Assembly (NCBI RefSeq): GCF_024172165.1
Contig: NZ_JAMZEB010000002.1
Span: 558,001-622,000 of the forward strand
Direction: 5' to 3'
DNA from: Nonomuraea thailandensis
GTDB taxonomy: Bacteria; Actinomycetota; Actinomycetes; Streptosporangiales; Streptosporangiaceae
DNA: 64,000 nucleotides
Notes under the pieces: model-generated
Told to the model about the DNA's origin: nothing
The model's database searches: none
What the model saw: the letters and a program-made list of their open reading frames with translations, nothing else
In this document: piece by piece, positions 18,244 to 25,718 of the stretch
Layout: each line of letters begins with the position of its first letter
How positions within the stretch are numbered: the stretch's first letter is position 1
Translations under genes and position numbers: made by a program

Positions 18244-18338
18244 GGTGAACCATCCCGGAGCCTGATCAGGCAGTTGCCCCGACCGGGTTCACCAGAGCCT
18301 GGTAAGGATGTCCAGGCTCCGGCTCATCGGGACAACTG
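18244..18338. other. Interlocked inverted repeats: candidate structured RNA or DNA element
   Basis: Three complementary pairs cross one another in about 95 bases: GGTGAACC with GGTTCACC (18244, 18286), CCGGAGCCTG with CAGGCTCCGG (18255, 18313), and CAGTTGCCCCGA with TCGGGACAACTG (18271, 18327; one wobble). A local GAGCCTGG/CCAGGCTC hairpin competes with the second pair. This lies after whiB and before the phytase-like gene, both read leftward. A leader RNA of the latter, a whiB 3' element or a recombination remnant are possible. No known riboswitch was recognised. Confidence 0.6.
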
Positions 18339-18374
18339 CGTGATCACGCGATGATGGTGATGCTGCCGGGTGTG

Positions 18375-18686
18375 TCAGGCGGCGGTGATGCCGGCGCTGG
18401 CCGCGCGGCGCATGCGACGGCGACGCTCGCTGGCGCGCTCGTCCTCGTTGAGACCGCCCCACGTGCCGTACTTCTCCGGCCGGGACAGCGCGTAGTCAAG
18501 GCACTCGTTGCGGACAGGGCACCCGGCGCAGATCGCCTTGGCCTTCCGCTCTCGTACGTCACGCTCGGGCTGCCGCTCCCCGTCGGGGCCGAAGAAGAGC
18601 ACGAGGTCCTCACCCCGGCACGCGGCATCATCCTGCCAACCCCAGCTGGGGCGCGGGCGGGCGAGCTGCCGACGTACCTGAGACAT
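18375..18686 (-). CDS. WhiB-family iron-sulfur transcriptional regulator
   Basis: The 103-residue protein has the four WhiB cysteines, Cys23, Cys53, Cys56 and Cys62 (CAGCPVRNEC), which hold an O2- and NO-sensitive [4Fe-4S] cluster, then YGTWGGLNEDER, the turn that contacts the housekeeping sigma factor, and a basic C-terminal tail RRRRMRR. AAGGTGG lies seven bases before the ATG. Wbl proteins control development, redox balance or drug resistance; I cannot assign this one to a numbered subfamily with confidence. It is monocistronic, followed by a highly structured intergenic region. Confidence 0.93.
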   Translation of the reverse strand: MSQVRRQLARPRPSWGWQDDAACRGEDLVLFFGPDGERQPERDVRERKAKAICAGCPVRNECLDYALSRPEKYGTWGGLNEDERASERRRRMRRAASAGITAA

Positions 18687-18786
18687 GAGAAAACCACCTT
18701 CGTGAGAGGTATTTCGGTAATTGAGCCGCATTGGACGCTTATGGCGTCACTGTTCCAACGCAACCTCGGGCCGTGATGTTCCCTGT

Positions 18787-19701
18787 TCAGGCGAGAGCGG
18801 GCGTGGCGTACCGCACAGGCGCGAGCCTGTCCAGCGAAACCAGCCGGTAGGTGGTGATCGTCTCGGCGCAAGCCGTACCACACGGCGCGGTGAACGCCGA
18901 TGGCTCGATCACAACCTGGAGCCGGACGTCGCCGCAGCGCACAATGGCTTCGGTGACGTCGCCGTCCGTCCTGGAGGATTCCACGGCCACCGCGCCGACG
19001 GAGCACTCTCCCGTATGGGCTCGGGCGAAGTGCTCGACGGCCTGCAATGGCTCAGGGATGCCTGCGCGTCCCCGGTAGCGGTCGAGAATGATCTCGCCCG
19101 ACCGGTACGCGTTAGCCGCTGCCGATGCAGCAGCCTGAGACATGCTGCCGTAGAAAATTCCGTGTGGCAAGCACACGAGGTTGGCGGCGTAGCGATCGCC
19201 GCCAACGTGTGACGTTTCCCACACTCTGTCCGGCAAGATTTCGGCCAGGGACCGAGCGAGGGGTAGTCCAATGCGGGCGCAGCACACATTGCGCTTGGCG
19301 TGCGTGCAGACCAGAAATACCGGCTCGTCTTCAAGTATGCAGGACTCCGGGACCACTCCGGCCACGAGCGCGTCCAGGTCAAGATCGTCAGGACCTGCGA
19401 TGACGCCCTGCGCTATCCAGGGGCTCTCGCCTGCCGCGTAGCCCACTAGCACACGGATCCCCTGGTCCCGTGGGCGGGTCCGCTTGCCGGGGCGGCGGAT
19501 GAGCTGGGGCCTGATACCGCGTTGGAGCGCCCGCCGGACGAGTTTCGAGATTTCCGTAGGAAGTTCGAAGTTTTCCAGGCGCGAGGGCCAGGCTCCGGTG
19601 TATTCGATGAGCAGCCACAGCCTGGCTCCCACGGTGGCGCTGGCCAGTGTGGGCATCTCGCCGGTGTGGCACCCCGTCGGATGCTCGCAGCCCCTCGCCA
19701 A
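18787..19701 (-). CDS. Sucrase/ferredoxin-like (thioredoxin-fold [2Fe-2S]) protein
   Basis: The 304-residue protein matches the sucrase-ferredoxin-like family: N-terminal Cys-rich start and ARLWLLIEYTGAWP, then CTHAKRNVCCARIG near residues 130-143 and ETSHVGGDRYAANLVCLPHG near 160-180, which hold a thioredoxin-like [2Fe-2S] cluster. The TTG start has AGGAAGGGG nine bases ahead. A near-perfect IdeR/DtxR iron box precedes it, so it should be induced by iron shortage. A role in reductive iron release from siderophores or as a low-iron electron carrier is plausible but inferred. Despite the family name, sucrase activity is not expected. Confidence 0.85.
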   Translation of the reverse strand: MARGCEHPTGCHTGEMPTLASATVGARLWLLIEYTGAWPSRLENFELPTEISKLVRRALQRGIRPQLIRRPGKRTRPRDQGIRVLVGYAAGESPWIAQGVIAGPDDLDLDALVAGVVPESCILEDEPVFLVCTHAKRNVCCARIGLPLARSLAEILPDRVWETSHVGGDRYAANLVCLPHGIFYGSMSQAAASAAANAYRSGEIILDRYRGRAGIPEPLQAVEHFARAHTGECSVGAVAVESSRTDGDVTEAIVRCGDVRLQVVIEPSAFTAPCGTACAETITTYRLVSLDRLAPVRYATPALA

Positions 19702-19727
19702 CGCTCCCGCCCCTTCCTTGATCCGAC

Positions 19728-19746
19728 TTAGGTAAGACTAACCTAA
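19728..19746. promoter_or_regulatory. IdeR/DtxR-type iron box
   Basis: TTAGGTAAGACTAACCTAA is a 19-base dyad matching the actinobacterial iron-box consensus TTAGGTTAG-CTAACCTAA at nearly all positions. It lies 27 bases upstream of the sucrase-ferredoxin-like start, so iron-loaded IdeR probably represses that gene. Confidence 0.85.
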
Positions 19747-19759
19747 CGGATAGGTGGGT

Positions 19760-21292
19760 TCACGCGCGGGAGAATCGCCCCAGCACGTCCCGTGTCGCGG
19801 GGAGGGCGCGGTTCCTGTCGCGTTCGACCAGGCCGATCCGCGTCCGCCTGTCGAGCAGGTCGCCCTCGTCGAGCGCGCCCTCGTGCAGGACCGACCAGAG
19901 CAGGTCGCCCTCGGTGAAGCCGAGCCCGACCTCCTCCGGGTGCCGCTTGACGAGCTCGTGCGCCGCCTCGGCCTCGGAGCCGTACCGCTCGGCCAGGCGC
20001 GGCGGCACTCCGGACGGCCGCGGTCCCGCGCCCACGAGCGGGATGCGCCGGGTGCGGCAGCGGCGGGCGCGGAGGTTCCCCTGCGAGACCGCTCGATCCA
20101 CCGCGTCCTCCGCCATGCGGCGATATGTCGTCAGTTTTCCTCCCACGACGGTCACGACCCCGCCCTCCGAGAACACCGCGTGCTCCCGCGACAGGTCGGC
20201 CGTCCTGCCGTCGGCCGCCAGGAGCGGCCTGAGGCCCGCGTACGCGCCCGCAACCGCCTCCCTGGTCACTGGGACCTCAAGGACGCCGTTCAACACCTCC
20301 AGAAGCGTTCTGACGTCCTCCTCGGGCACTTCGGGGACGTCCGGCACCGGCCCGTCCACCGGCTCGTCAGTCAGACCCACGTAAATCCGGCCATCGGGCT
20401 GCGGCAGCACGAGCGCGAACCGGTTGCTCTCGCCCGGGATGGGCACGTGCATGCCCGCGATCAGCCCGGGCAGCGTGCCCGGCTCCAGGACGAGGTGGCT
20501 GCCGCGCGACGGGCGCAGCCGTACCTGGGGGTCCAGCGCGCCCGCCCAGACCCCGGTGGCGTTGATCACCACCCGGGCCCGGATCGTGAACTCCTCGCCC
20601 GTCAGCTCGTCGCGCACGTCCGCCCCGGGGCCGGGCCCATGACCGGGCCTATGACCGGCCCCGCTGCCCGTCAGGCGCAGCGCGCGGCAGCGGGTCAGGA
20701 TCCGGGCCCCGTGCGCGGCGGCCGTCCGCGCGATGGCCACCACCAGCCGGGCGTCGTCGAGCAGCCGGCCGTCCCACGACAGCAGCGCGCCGCGCAGCCC
20801 GTCGGCGCGCAGGATCGGCGCCAGCGTGTGCGCGCGGGCCGCGTTCAGCCGGGTGGGGCCCGGCAGCATGCGGCGCGGTGTGCGCGCGGCCGCCCGCAGG
20901 CCGTCGCCGAGCCGGTAGCCGGTCATCACCAGCGCCGCCTGCCGGCGCGAGACGGCCGGGGTCAGGGGCAGCAGGTACGGATGCGCCCTGACCAGGTGCG
21001 GAGCGGTCCGGCGGAGCAGGATGCCGCGCTCGGCGGCGCTCTCGTACGCCACGCCCGCCTGGCCCTTCGCCAGGTAGCGCAGGCCGCCGTGCACCATCTT
21101 GGAGCTCCATCTGGAGGTGCCGAAAGCCAGGTCGTGCGCGTCGATCGCCGCTACGCTCAACCCCCGGGACGCGGCGTCGAGCGCGGCGCCCGCGCCCGTC
21201 GCGCCGAGTCCCACCACCAGCACGTCCACCCGCTCCTCCGCGACCCGGCGCAGCTCCCGGGAGCGTCTGTCGGCGTTCAGCGAGCTATCCAA
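19760..21292 (-). CDS. glpD: FAD-dependent glycerol-3-phosphate dehydrogenase
   Basis: The 510-residue flavoprotein oxidises sn-glycerol 3-phosphate to dihydroxyacetone phosphate, passing electrons to quinone. The FAD motif VLVVGLGATGAGAALDAASRG is near residues 24-44. GTSRWSSKMVHGGLRYL and a late VVGGKLTTYRRMAEDAVD block are GlpD/GlpA hallmarks, and the C-terminal DAO_C domain is complete. A Gly/Pro/His-rich insert (GHRPGHGPGPG) interrupts the middle. The start overlaps the TetR gene stop by eight bases, so the two are cotranscribed. An FAD-linked DHAP-synthase-like oxidase is transcribed divergently, consistent with joint glycerol or ether lipid metabolism. Confidence 0.93.
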   Translation of the reverse strand: MDSSLNADRRSRELRRVAEERVDVLVVGLGATGAGAALDAASRGLSVAAIDAHDLAFGTSRWSSKMVHGGLRYLAKGQAGVAYESAAERGILLRRTAPHLVRAHPYLLPLTPAVSRRQAALVMTGYRLGDGLRAAARTPRRMLPGPTRLNAARAHTLAPILRADGLRGALLSWDGRLLDDARLVVAIARTAAAHGARILTRCRALRLTGSGAGHRPGHGPGPGADVRDELTGEEFTIRARVVINATGVWAGALDPQVRLRPSRGSHLVLEPGTLPGLIAGMHVPIPGESNRFALVLPQPDGRIYVGLTDEPVDGPVPDVPEVPEEDVRTLLEVLNGVLEVPVTREAVAGAYAGLRPLLAADGRTADLSREHAVFSEGGVVTVVGGKLTTYRRMAEDAVDRAVSQGNLRARRCRTRRIPLVGAGPRPSGVPPRLAERYGSEAEAAHELVKRHPEEVGLGFTEGDLLWSVLHEGALDEGDLLDRRTRIGLVERDRNRALPATRDVLGRFSRA

Positions 21293-21794
21293 GGTAGGCC
21301 TCCAGCAGGGCGGCGAGCTCGGCGTCGAGCTCGTCCAGCGTGACGGGGTCGAGCATGGTCGGAGCGGACAGCAGGAACGACTGGGCCACCAGCAGCACCG
21401 CCCTGGCCCTGGCAGGATCGCCGACGGCCGGCTCCAGCACCGCCAGGATGGCCTCGTGGCTGGCGCCGCGCCGATCCAGCAGGTACGGCACCAGCAGCTC
21501 CGGGTCCGCCTCCACGATCTTGCGCCACAACGGGTGCCCGCGCAGCCCCCGCACGCCGGCCACGACCGCCCGTACGGGGTCCGACAGGTCGAGCCCCTCG
21601 ACCACCCGCACCCACTCCCTGGTCATCAGGTCGGCCACCAGTGTGCGCACGTCGGGCCAGCGGCGGTAGATCGTCATCCGCGACACCCCCGCCCGCCGGG
21701 CCACGTCCGTGAGCGTCGTCCTGCGCACCCCGTACGCCAGCACGCAGTCGCGCGCCGCGTCCAGCACGCCCTCATTGTGACGAATCGACGTCAT
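21285..21794 (-). CDS. TetR-family regulator of the glpD/FAD-oxidase region
   Basis: The 169-residue protein has a TetR helix-turn-helix near residues 10-55 (TTLTDVARRAGVSRMTIYRRWPD) followed by a ligand-binding helical domain. It overlaps glpD by eight bases and is divergent from the FAD-linked oxidase with start codons almost touching. A dyad TGACG-N6-CGTCA at 21778 lies across its own start region and is a candidate operator, so it may repress both directions. Ligand unknown; a glycerol or lipid-derived signal would suit the context. Confidence 0.87.
   Translation of the reverse strand: MTSIRHNEGVLDAARDCVLAYGVRRTTLTDVARRAGVSRMTIYRRWPDVRTLVADLMTREWVRVVEGLDLSDPVRAVVAGVRGLRGHPLWRKIVEADPELLVPYLLDRRGASHEAILAVLEPAVGDPARARAVLLVAQSFLLSAPTMLDPVTLDELDAELAALLEAYLG
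21778..21793. promoter_or_regulatory. Dyad between the tetR and FAD-oxidase starts
   Basis: TGACG and CGTCA flank six bases and are themselves bracketed by TTGTGAC / GTCACA half sites. The position over the divergent start codons suits a TetR operator. Confidence 0.4.
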
Positions 21795-21810
21795 GTGTCA
21801 CAGTGTAAGC

Positions 21811-23484
21811 GTGACTGCAGAACCGATGTCGTGGTCGGGGTGGGGCGACCCCGCCAAGGCCCGCGAGCTGCCCGAGCCGGTGCGGGCCCTGCTGCGCGAC
21901 CTGCTCGGCGTGCGCGCGCCCGGCACGCCCGCCGCCTCGCTGGACCAGGTCGCCCTCCCGGCGGTCGCGCTGGCGGGGCCGCTGCTCGGCGCGCTGGCGG
22001 AGGTGGTCGGCGACGGGCACGTCCTGACCGGCCACGAGGCCCGCGTCCGCCACACGCGCGGCAAGTCCACGCCCGACCTGCTGCGCATGCGCGCGGGCGA
22101 CGGCTCGGCCGCGCCGGACGCCGTGGTGCTGCCCGGCTCGCACGAGGAGGTGGCCGAGCTGCTGCGGCTGTGCTCGCGCGAGCGTGTCGCGGTCGTGCCG
22201 TTCGGCGGCGGCACCTCGGTGGTGGGCGGGCTCGCCGCCGGCCGCGCCGGCTTCACCGGAGTGATCGCGCTCGACCTGGGGCGGCTCGACCGGCTGCTGT
22301 TCGTGGACGAGGAGTCCATGGTGGCGGGGTTCGAGCCGGGAGTGCGGGCTCCCGAGGCGGAGCGGCTGCTGGCCGCGCGCGGGCTGACGCTGGGGCACTT
22401 CCCCCAGTCCTTCGAGTACGCCACGCTCGGCGGCTTCGCCGCCGCCCGGTCCAGCGGCCAGGCGTCGGCCGGGTACGGGCGCTTCGACGACATGGTCGTC
22501 GGGCTCACCCTGGCCACGCCCTCGGGCACCCTGGAGCTCGGGCGCGCCCCCAAGTCGGCGGCCGGGCCCGACCTCCGGCAGCTCGTGCTCGGCTCGGAGG
22601 GGGCCTTCGGGGTGATCACGTCCCTGCGGCTGCGGGTGCGCAGGGCTCCCGCCGAGCGGCGGTACGAAGGGTGGCGGTTCGCCTCGTTCGCGGCGGGTTC
22701 CGCCGCTGTGCGGGCGCTCGCCCAGGAAGGGCCGCTGCCGACCGTGCTGCGCCTCTCGGACGAGACCGAGACGATGATCGGCCTGGCCAAGCCGGACACG
22801 ATCGGCGATTCCCGTGACGCGGGCGGAGCGGGCGGCTCCGGTGGAGCAGGCGGCTCCGGCGGTGCGGAGGACTCCGGTGGTGCGGGCTCCGGTGGCCCGG
22901 CCGGCTCCGGATGCCTGCTGATCGCCGGGTACGAGGGGGAGCGGGTCGGGAGCCGGCATGCCGCCGCCTCCGCCGTGCTGGCGCGGGCGGGCGGCGAGCC
23001 GCTCGGGCCCGAGCCCGGGGAGGCGTGGGAGCACGGCCGCTTCTCGGCCCCGTACCTGCGCGACTCCCTGCTCGCCGCCGGCGCCACCGTCGAGACGCTG
23101 GAGACGGCGGGCTTCTGGGCGAACCTGCCGCGCCTGTACGACGCGGTCCGGCTGGCCCTGCTCGGCGCGCTCGGCTCGCCGCTCGTCATGTGTCACATCT
23201 CCCACGTGTACGAGACCGGCGCCTCGCTCTACTTCACCGTCGTGACCCCGCAGGACGCCGACCCCGTGGCGCAGTGGGAGCGGGCCAAGGCGGCGGTGAA
23301 CGCGGCCGTCGTCGAGGCGGGCGGCACGATCAGCCACCACCACGGCGTGGGCCGCGACCACCTGGACGCCTACGCGAGCGAGCTCGGGCCCGTCGGCGCG
23401 GGCATCCTGCGCGCGGTCAAGGCCGAGCTCGACCCCGCGGGGATACTCAACCCGGGCGCGCTGGTCCCGCCACCCGCGTCGTAG
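21811..23484 (+). CDS. FAD-linked oxidase, alkyl-DHAP synthase-like
   Basis: The 557-residue flavoprotein has a PCMH/FAD_binding_4 domain (about 105-285; VVPFGGGTSVVGG binds the pyrophosphate) and an FAD-oxidase C domain with SHHHGVGRDH near residue 510. This His cluster is typical of alkyldihydroxyacetone phosphate synthases and bacterial homologues. A Gly/Ser-rich stretch of about 30 residues near 337-367 is unusual. The GTG is chosen because the sequence before it reads into the tetR start; an ATG at 21793 or 21826 is possible. Paired with glpD it may act on DHAP-related ether lipid precursors; the substrate is not certain. Confidence 0.83.
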   Translation: MTAEPMSWSGWGDPAKARELPEPVRALLRDLLGVRAPGTPAASLDQVALPAVALAGPLLGALAEVVGDGHVLTGHEARVRHTRGKSTPDLLRMRAGDGSAAPDAVVLPGSHEEVAELLRLCSRERVAVVPFGGGTSVVGGLAAGRAGFTGVIALDLGRLDRLLFVDEESMVAGFEPGVRAPEAERLLAARGLTLGHFPQSFEYATLGGFAAARSSGQASAGYGRFDDMVVGLTLATPSGTLELGRAPKSAAGPDLRQLVLGSEGAFGVITSLRLRVRRAPAERRYEGWRFASFAAGSAAVRALAQEGPLPTVLRLSDETETMIGLAKPDTIGDSRDAGGAGGSGGAGGSGGAEDSGGAGSGGPAGSGCLLIAGYEGERVGSRHAAASAVLARAGGEPLGPEPGEAWEHGRFSAPYLRDSLLAAGATVETLETAGFWANLPRLYDAVRLALLGALGSPLVMCHISHVYETGASLYFTVVTPQDADPVAQWERAKAAVNAAVVEAGGTISHHHGVGRDHLDAYASELGPVGAGILRAVKAELDPAGILNPGALVPPPAS

Positions 23485-23652
23485 ACCAGCCGGAGCCGCG
23501 GCCGACCGGAGCCTGAGGCCGGCCGGCGGAGCCGAAGGTCAGTCGCGCGGAGCCGGGGGTCAGTCGCGCGGAGCCGGGGGTCAGTCGCGCGGAGCCGGAG
23601 GACGGCCGGGCGAGGACGGAGGTGAGTCGCGCGGAGCCGGAGGTCAGTCGGG
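23485..23652 (-). repeat. Tandem 21-base repeat anchored on the TPR-gene stop codon
   Basis: On the minus strand the unit CGACTGACCTCCGGCTCCGCG occurs about eight times with increasing divergence, the first copy covering the last Asp codon and TGA of the TPR gene. The repeats run to the stop of the convergent FAD oxidase gene. Because 21 is a multiple of three, the duplicated stops stay in frame. Confidence 0.85.
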
Positions 23653-24060
23653 CGGGGGCGGGAGGTCGTCCGCCTCGGCCAGCGTGGCGGCGGCGTCGCT
23701 GAAGCGGTGCAGGGCCTCCTGGACCTCGGCCAGGCGCCGCAGCGACATCGACAGCGCGGCGCCGCCGGCCGCCCGGGTGAGCGCCACGGCCTCCTGCGCC
23801 AGCGGCAGCGCCTCCGTGGCGCGCCCCCGCACCAGCAACAGCCTCGCGGTCGTGCGCAGGCACCGGGCCAGCAGCGGCGTGTGCTCGCCCGGCGACTGCG
23901 CGGCCAACGCCCGGCTTCTCGCGATCGCCTCGCTCGCGCTGTGGAGCGCCGAGCCGCCGGCCCAGCGCGGCCGGTTGGTGGCGAAGGCGAGCAGGCCCTC
24001 GATGGCCGCCACAGCGGAGGTGCCTCTGCGGGTCGCGTCGTCCGGGCCGTTACGGGTCAT
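23644..24060 (-). CDS. Small TPR-like helical protein
   Basis: The 138-residue all-helical protein shows degenerate tetratricopeptide units: LARCLRTTARLLLVRGRATEALPLAQEAVALTRA and SMSLRRLAEVQEALHRFSDAAATLAEA. It ends in a Pro-rich tail PPPPD. AGGAGG lies five bases before the ATG. Such isolated TPR proteins usually mediate protein contacts; no partner is evident. Its stop is the first unit of a 21-base tandem repeat. Divergent from the metallophosphoesterase gene. Confidence 0.7.
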   Translation of the reverse strand: MTRNGPDDATRRGTSAVAAIEGLLAFATNRPRWAGGSALHSASEAIARSRALAAQSPGEHTPLLARCLRTTARLLLVRGRATEALPLAQEAVALTRAAGGAALSMSLRRLAEVQEALHRFSDAAATLAEADDLPPPPD

Positions 24061-24188
24061 GGGAGCCTCCTAGGCAGTCCCAACCGCTTGCTTGGGGGGT
24101 GAGGCTACACCATTGCACACCATGTGTGTTCCGAGCGGTACGGAGCGTTCAGGATGCGCAATGGGTAGATCACGGTAAAGATGTGGTC

Positions 24189-25676
24189 ATGGTGGAAGTC
24201 GCGGCTGAGCGTGGAAAGCAGGTTTCCTCCCGGGTCTCGGAGGAGGGTGCTGGTTGGGCCTGTGTGCAACCAGGGGCGTTTGCGCAGCTCAGGCCCAACA
24301 AGCAGGGCTTTACCTGGTTGAATGTACGGACGCTCTGGCTGTCCCGCAACGAGATCCTGGCGGGCTTGTTCGGCGATCCGTCAGGAGAGGTGCGGGCGCG
24401 CTGGGTGGAGTCCCAGGAAGCGCGCGGGATTGATCCGGAATTTCGCATAAAACCGGCTGTCGGGAGTCATTTCAGTTTTCTTCTGCTGGGCGATACCGGA
24501 GAAGGCGACGCCTCCCAGTACGCCGTTGTTCCGGGAATGATGAAACTCGGGCGGCAGACGTCCTTCGCCATCATCGCCAGTGACGTGATCTATCCCACGG
24601 GATCGGGCAACGAGTACGGCGACAAGTTCTTCCGCCCGTACCAGGACTATGACGCGCCGATCTACGCCATCCCCGGCAACCACGACTGGTACGACGGGCT
24701 CGGCGGCTTCATGCGGGTCTTCTGCGACGCGCCGCCGCTCAAGCCGAAGCCGGACCGCGGGCTGCGCGGCCTGCTCTGGCGCAAGCCGGAGACCATCGAC
24801 GAGGCGAAGCTGGCCGAGGCGCGCGAGCTCAGGGGCAGGCCGTCGCAGCAGGCGACGCAGCCGGGGCCGTACTGGACGATCGAGAGCGACAGCCTGCTGA
24901 TCGTGGGCGTCGACACCGGCATCAGGAACGTGCTCGACAGGAAGCAGACGGCGTGGCTGCGCCGGGTCTCGCTCGACCCGAGGCCGAAGGTGCTGGTGAC
25001 CGGCAAGCCGATCTACACCGGCAACACGTACAAGCCGTCGCAGCTGGAGGGCGGCGGGACGATCGACGACATCGTGCGCGACCCGGCACACCGGTACGTC
25101 GCGGCCATCGGCGGCGACGTGCACAACTACCAGCGCTATCCGGTCCGGGTGGGCGACCGCGTGATCCAGTACGTCGTGTCGGGCGGCGGCGGCGCGTTCA
25201 TGCACGCCACGCACACCATCGGGCGCGTGGACGTCGCCGGCGTGCACGAGGACGCGTTCAGGTGCTACCCCCTGCGCGGTGACTCGCTGTCCTTCTACAG
25301 CCAGCTCTACGCCAGGCGGCTGCGGATGAAGTGGCTCTACCTGACGCCCTCCGAGGCGCTGTGCATCATGTCGGAGCACATCAGGAACGAGCCCGTCAGG
25401 ACCCCGGAAGGGCCAGTGAAGATCACTCGGCGGATGCGGTGGGCCGCGCGGCTGCTGGGCGCCTGGCCGTGGCCGCTGCGGCTGCCGGTGGACCGGGTGT
25501 TCCACCGCTACCTGTCCGAGCTGTCCGACTGGGACACGCCGCCGTTCTTCAAGCAGTTCCTGCACGCCACGGTCACCCCGCGGGAGCTGACCCTGCGCTG
25601 CTTCGCGGCCACCGGGTGCCTGGCGCAGGAGCTGGAGCCGCCGCTGGAGGACGAGGTGCGCATCAGCCTCGTGTGA
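24189..25676 (+). CDS. Calcineurin-like metallophosphoesterase
   Basis: The 495-residue cytoplasmic protein has the metallophosphoesterase motifs LLLGDTGEG (about residue 96), ASDVIYPTGSGNEY (Asn/Asp site), GNHDWYDG and GGDVHNYQRY, giving the two-metal centre. The N-terminal 90 residues and C-terminal 130 residues are specific to an actinobacterial subfamily. The ATG is chosen because upstream sequence lacks coding character; a GTG two codons upstream is an alternative. A CACAC-CAT-GTGTG dyad at 24116 lies in the divergent promoter region. Substrate unknown. A weak CCCCG/CGGGG hairpin follows the stop. Confidence 0.8.
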   Translation: MVEVAAERGKQVSSRVSEEGAGWACVQPGAFAQLRPNKQGFTWLNVRTLWLSRNEILAGLFGDPSGEVRARWVESQEARGIDPEFRIKPAVGSHFSFLLLGDTGEGDASQYAVVPGMMKLGRQTSFAIIASDVIYPTGSGNEYGDKFFRPYQDYDAPIYAIPGNHDWYDGLGGFMRVFCDAPPLKPKPDRGLRGLLWRKPETIDEAKLAEARELRGRPSQQATQPGPYWTIESDSLLIVGVDTGIRNVLDRKQTAWLRRVSLDPRPKVLVTGKPIYTGNTYKPSQLEGGGTIDDIVRDPAHRYVAAIGGDVHNYQRYPVRVGDRVIQYVVSGGGGAFMHATHTIGRVDVAGVHEDAFRCYPLRGDSLSFYSQLYARRLRMKWLYLTPSEALCIMSEHIRNEPVRTPEGPVKITRRMRWAARLLGAWPWPLRLPVDRVFHRYLSELSDWDTPPFFKQFLHATVTPRELTLRCFAATGCLAQELEPPLEDEVRISLV

Positions 25677-25718
25677 CCCCGTGACTTTTTGTCGGGGCCG
25701 TTTGGCACCCTTGAGCAC

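Noticed and set aside
18244..18338. Cobalamin or c-di-AMP riboswitch
   Set aside because: The conserved core sequences of those classes could not be found, although the region is clearly structured.
25689..25718. TTG start for the polymerase-like gene
   Set aside because: It lies in the hairpin that follows the metallophosphoesterase gene; the GTG at 25719 gives the expected N terminus.
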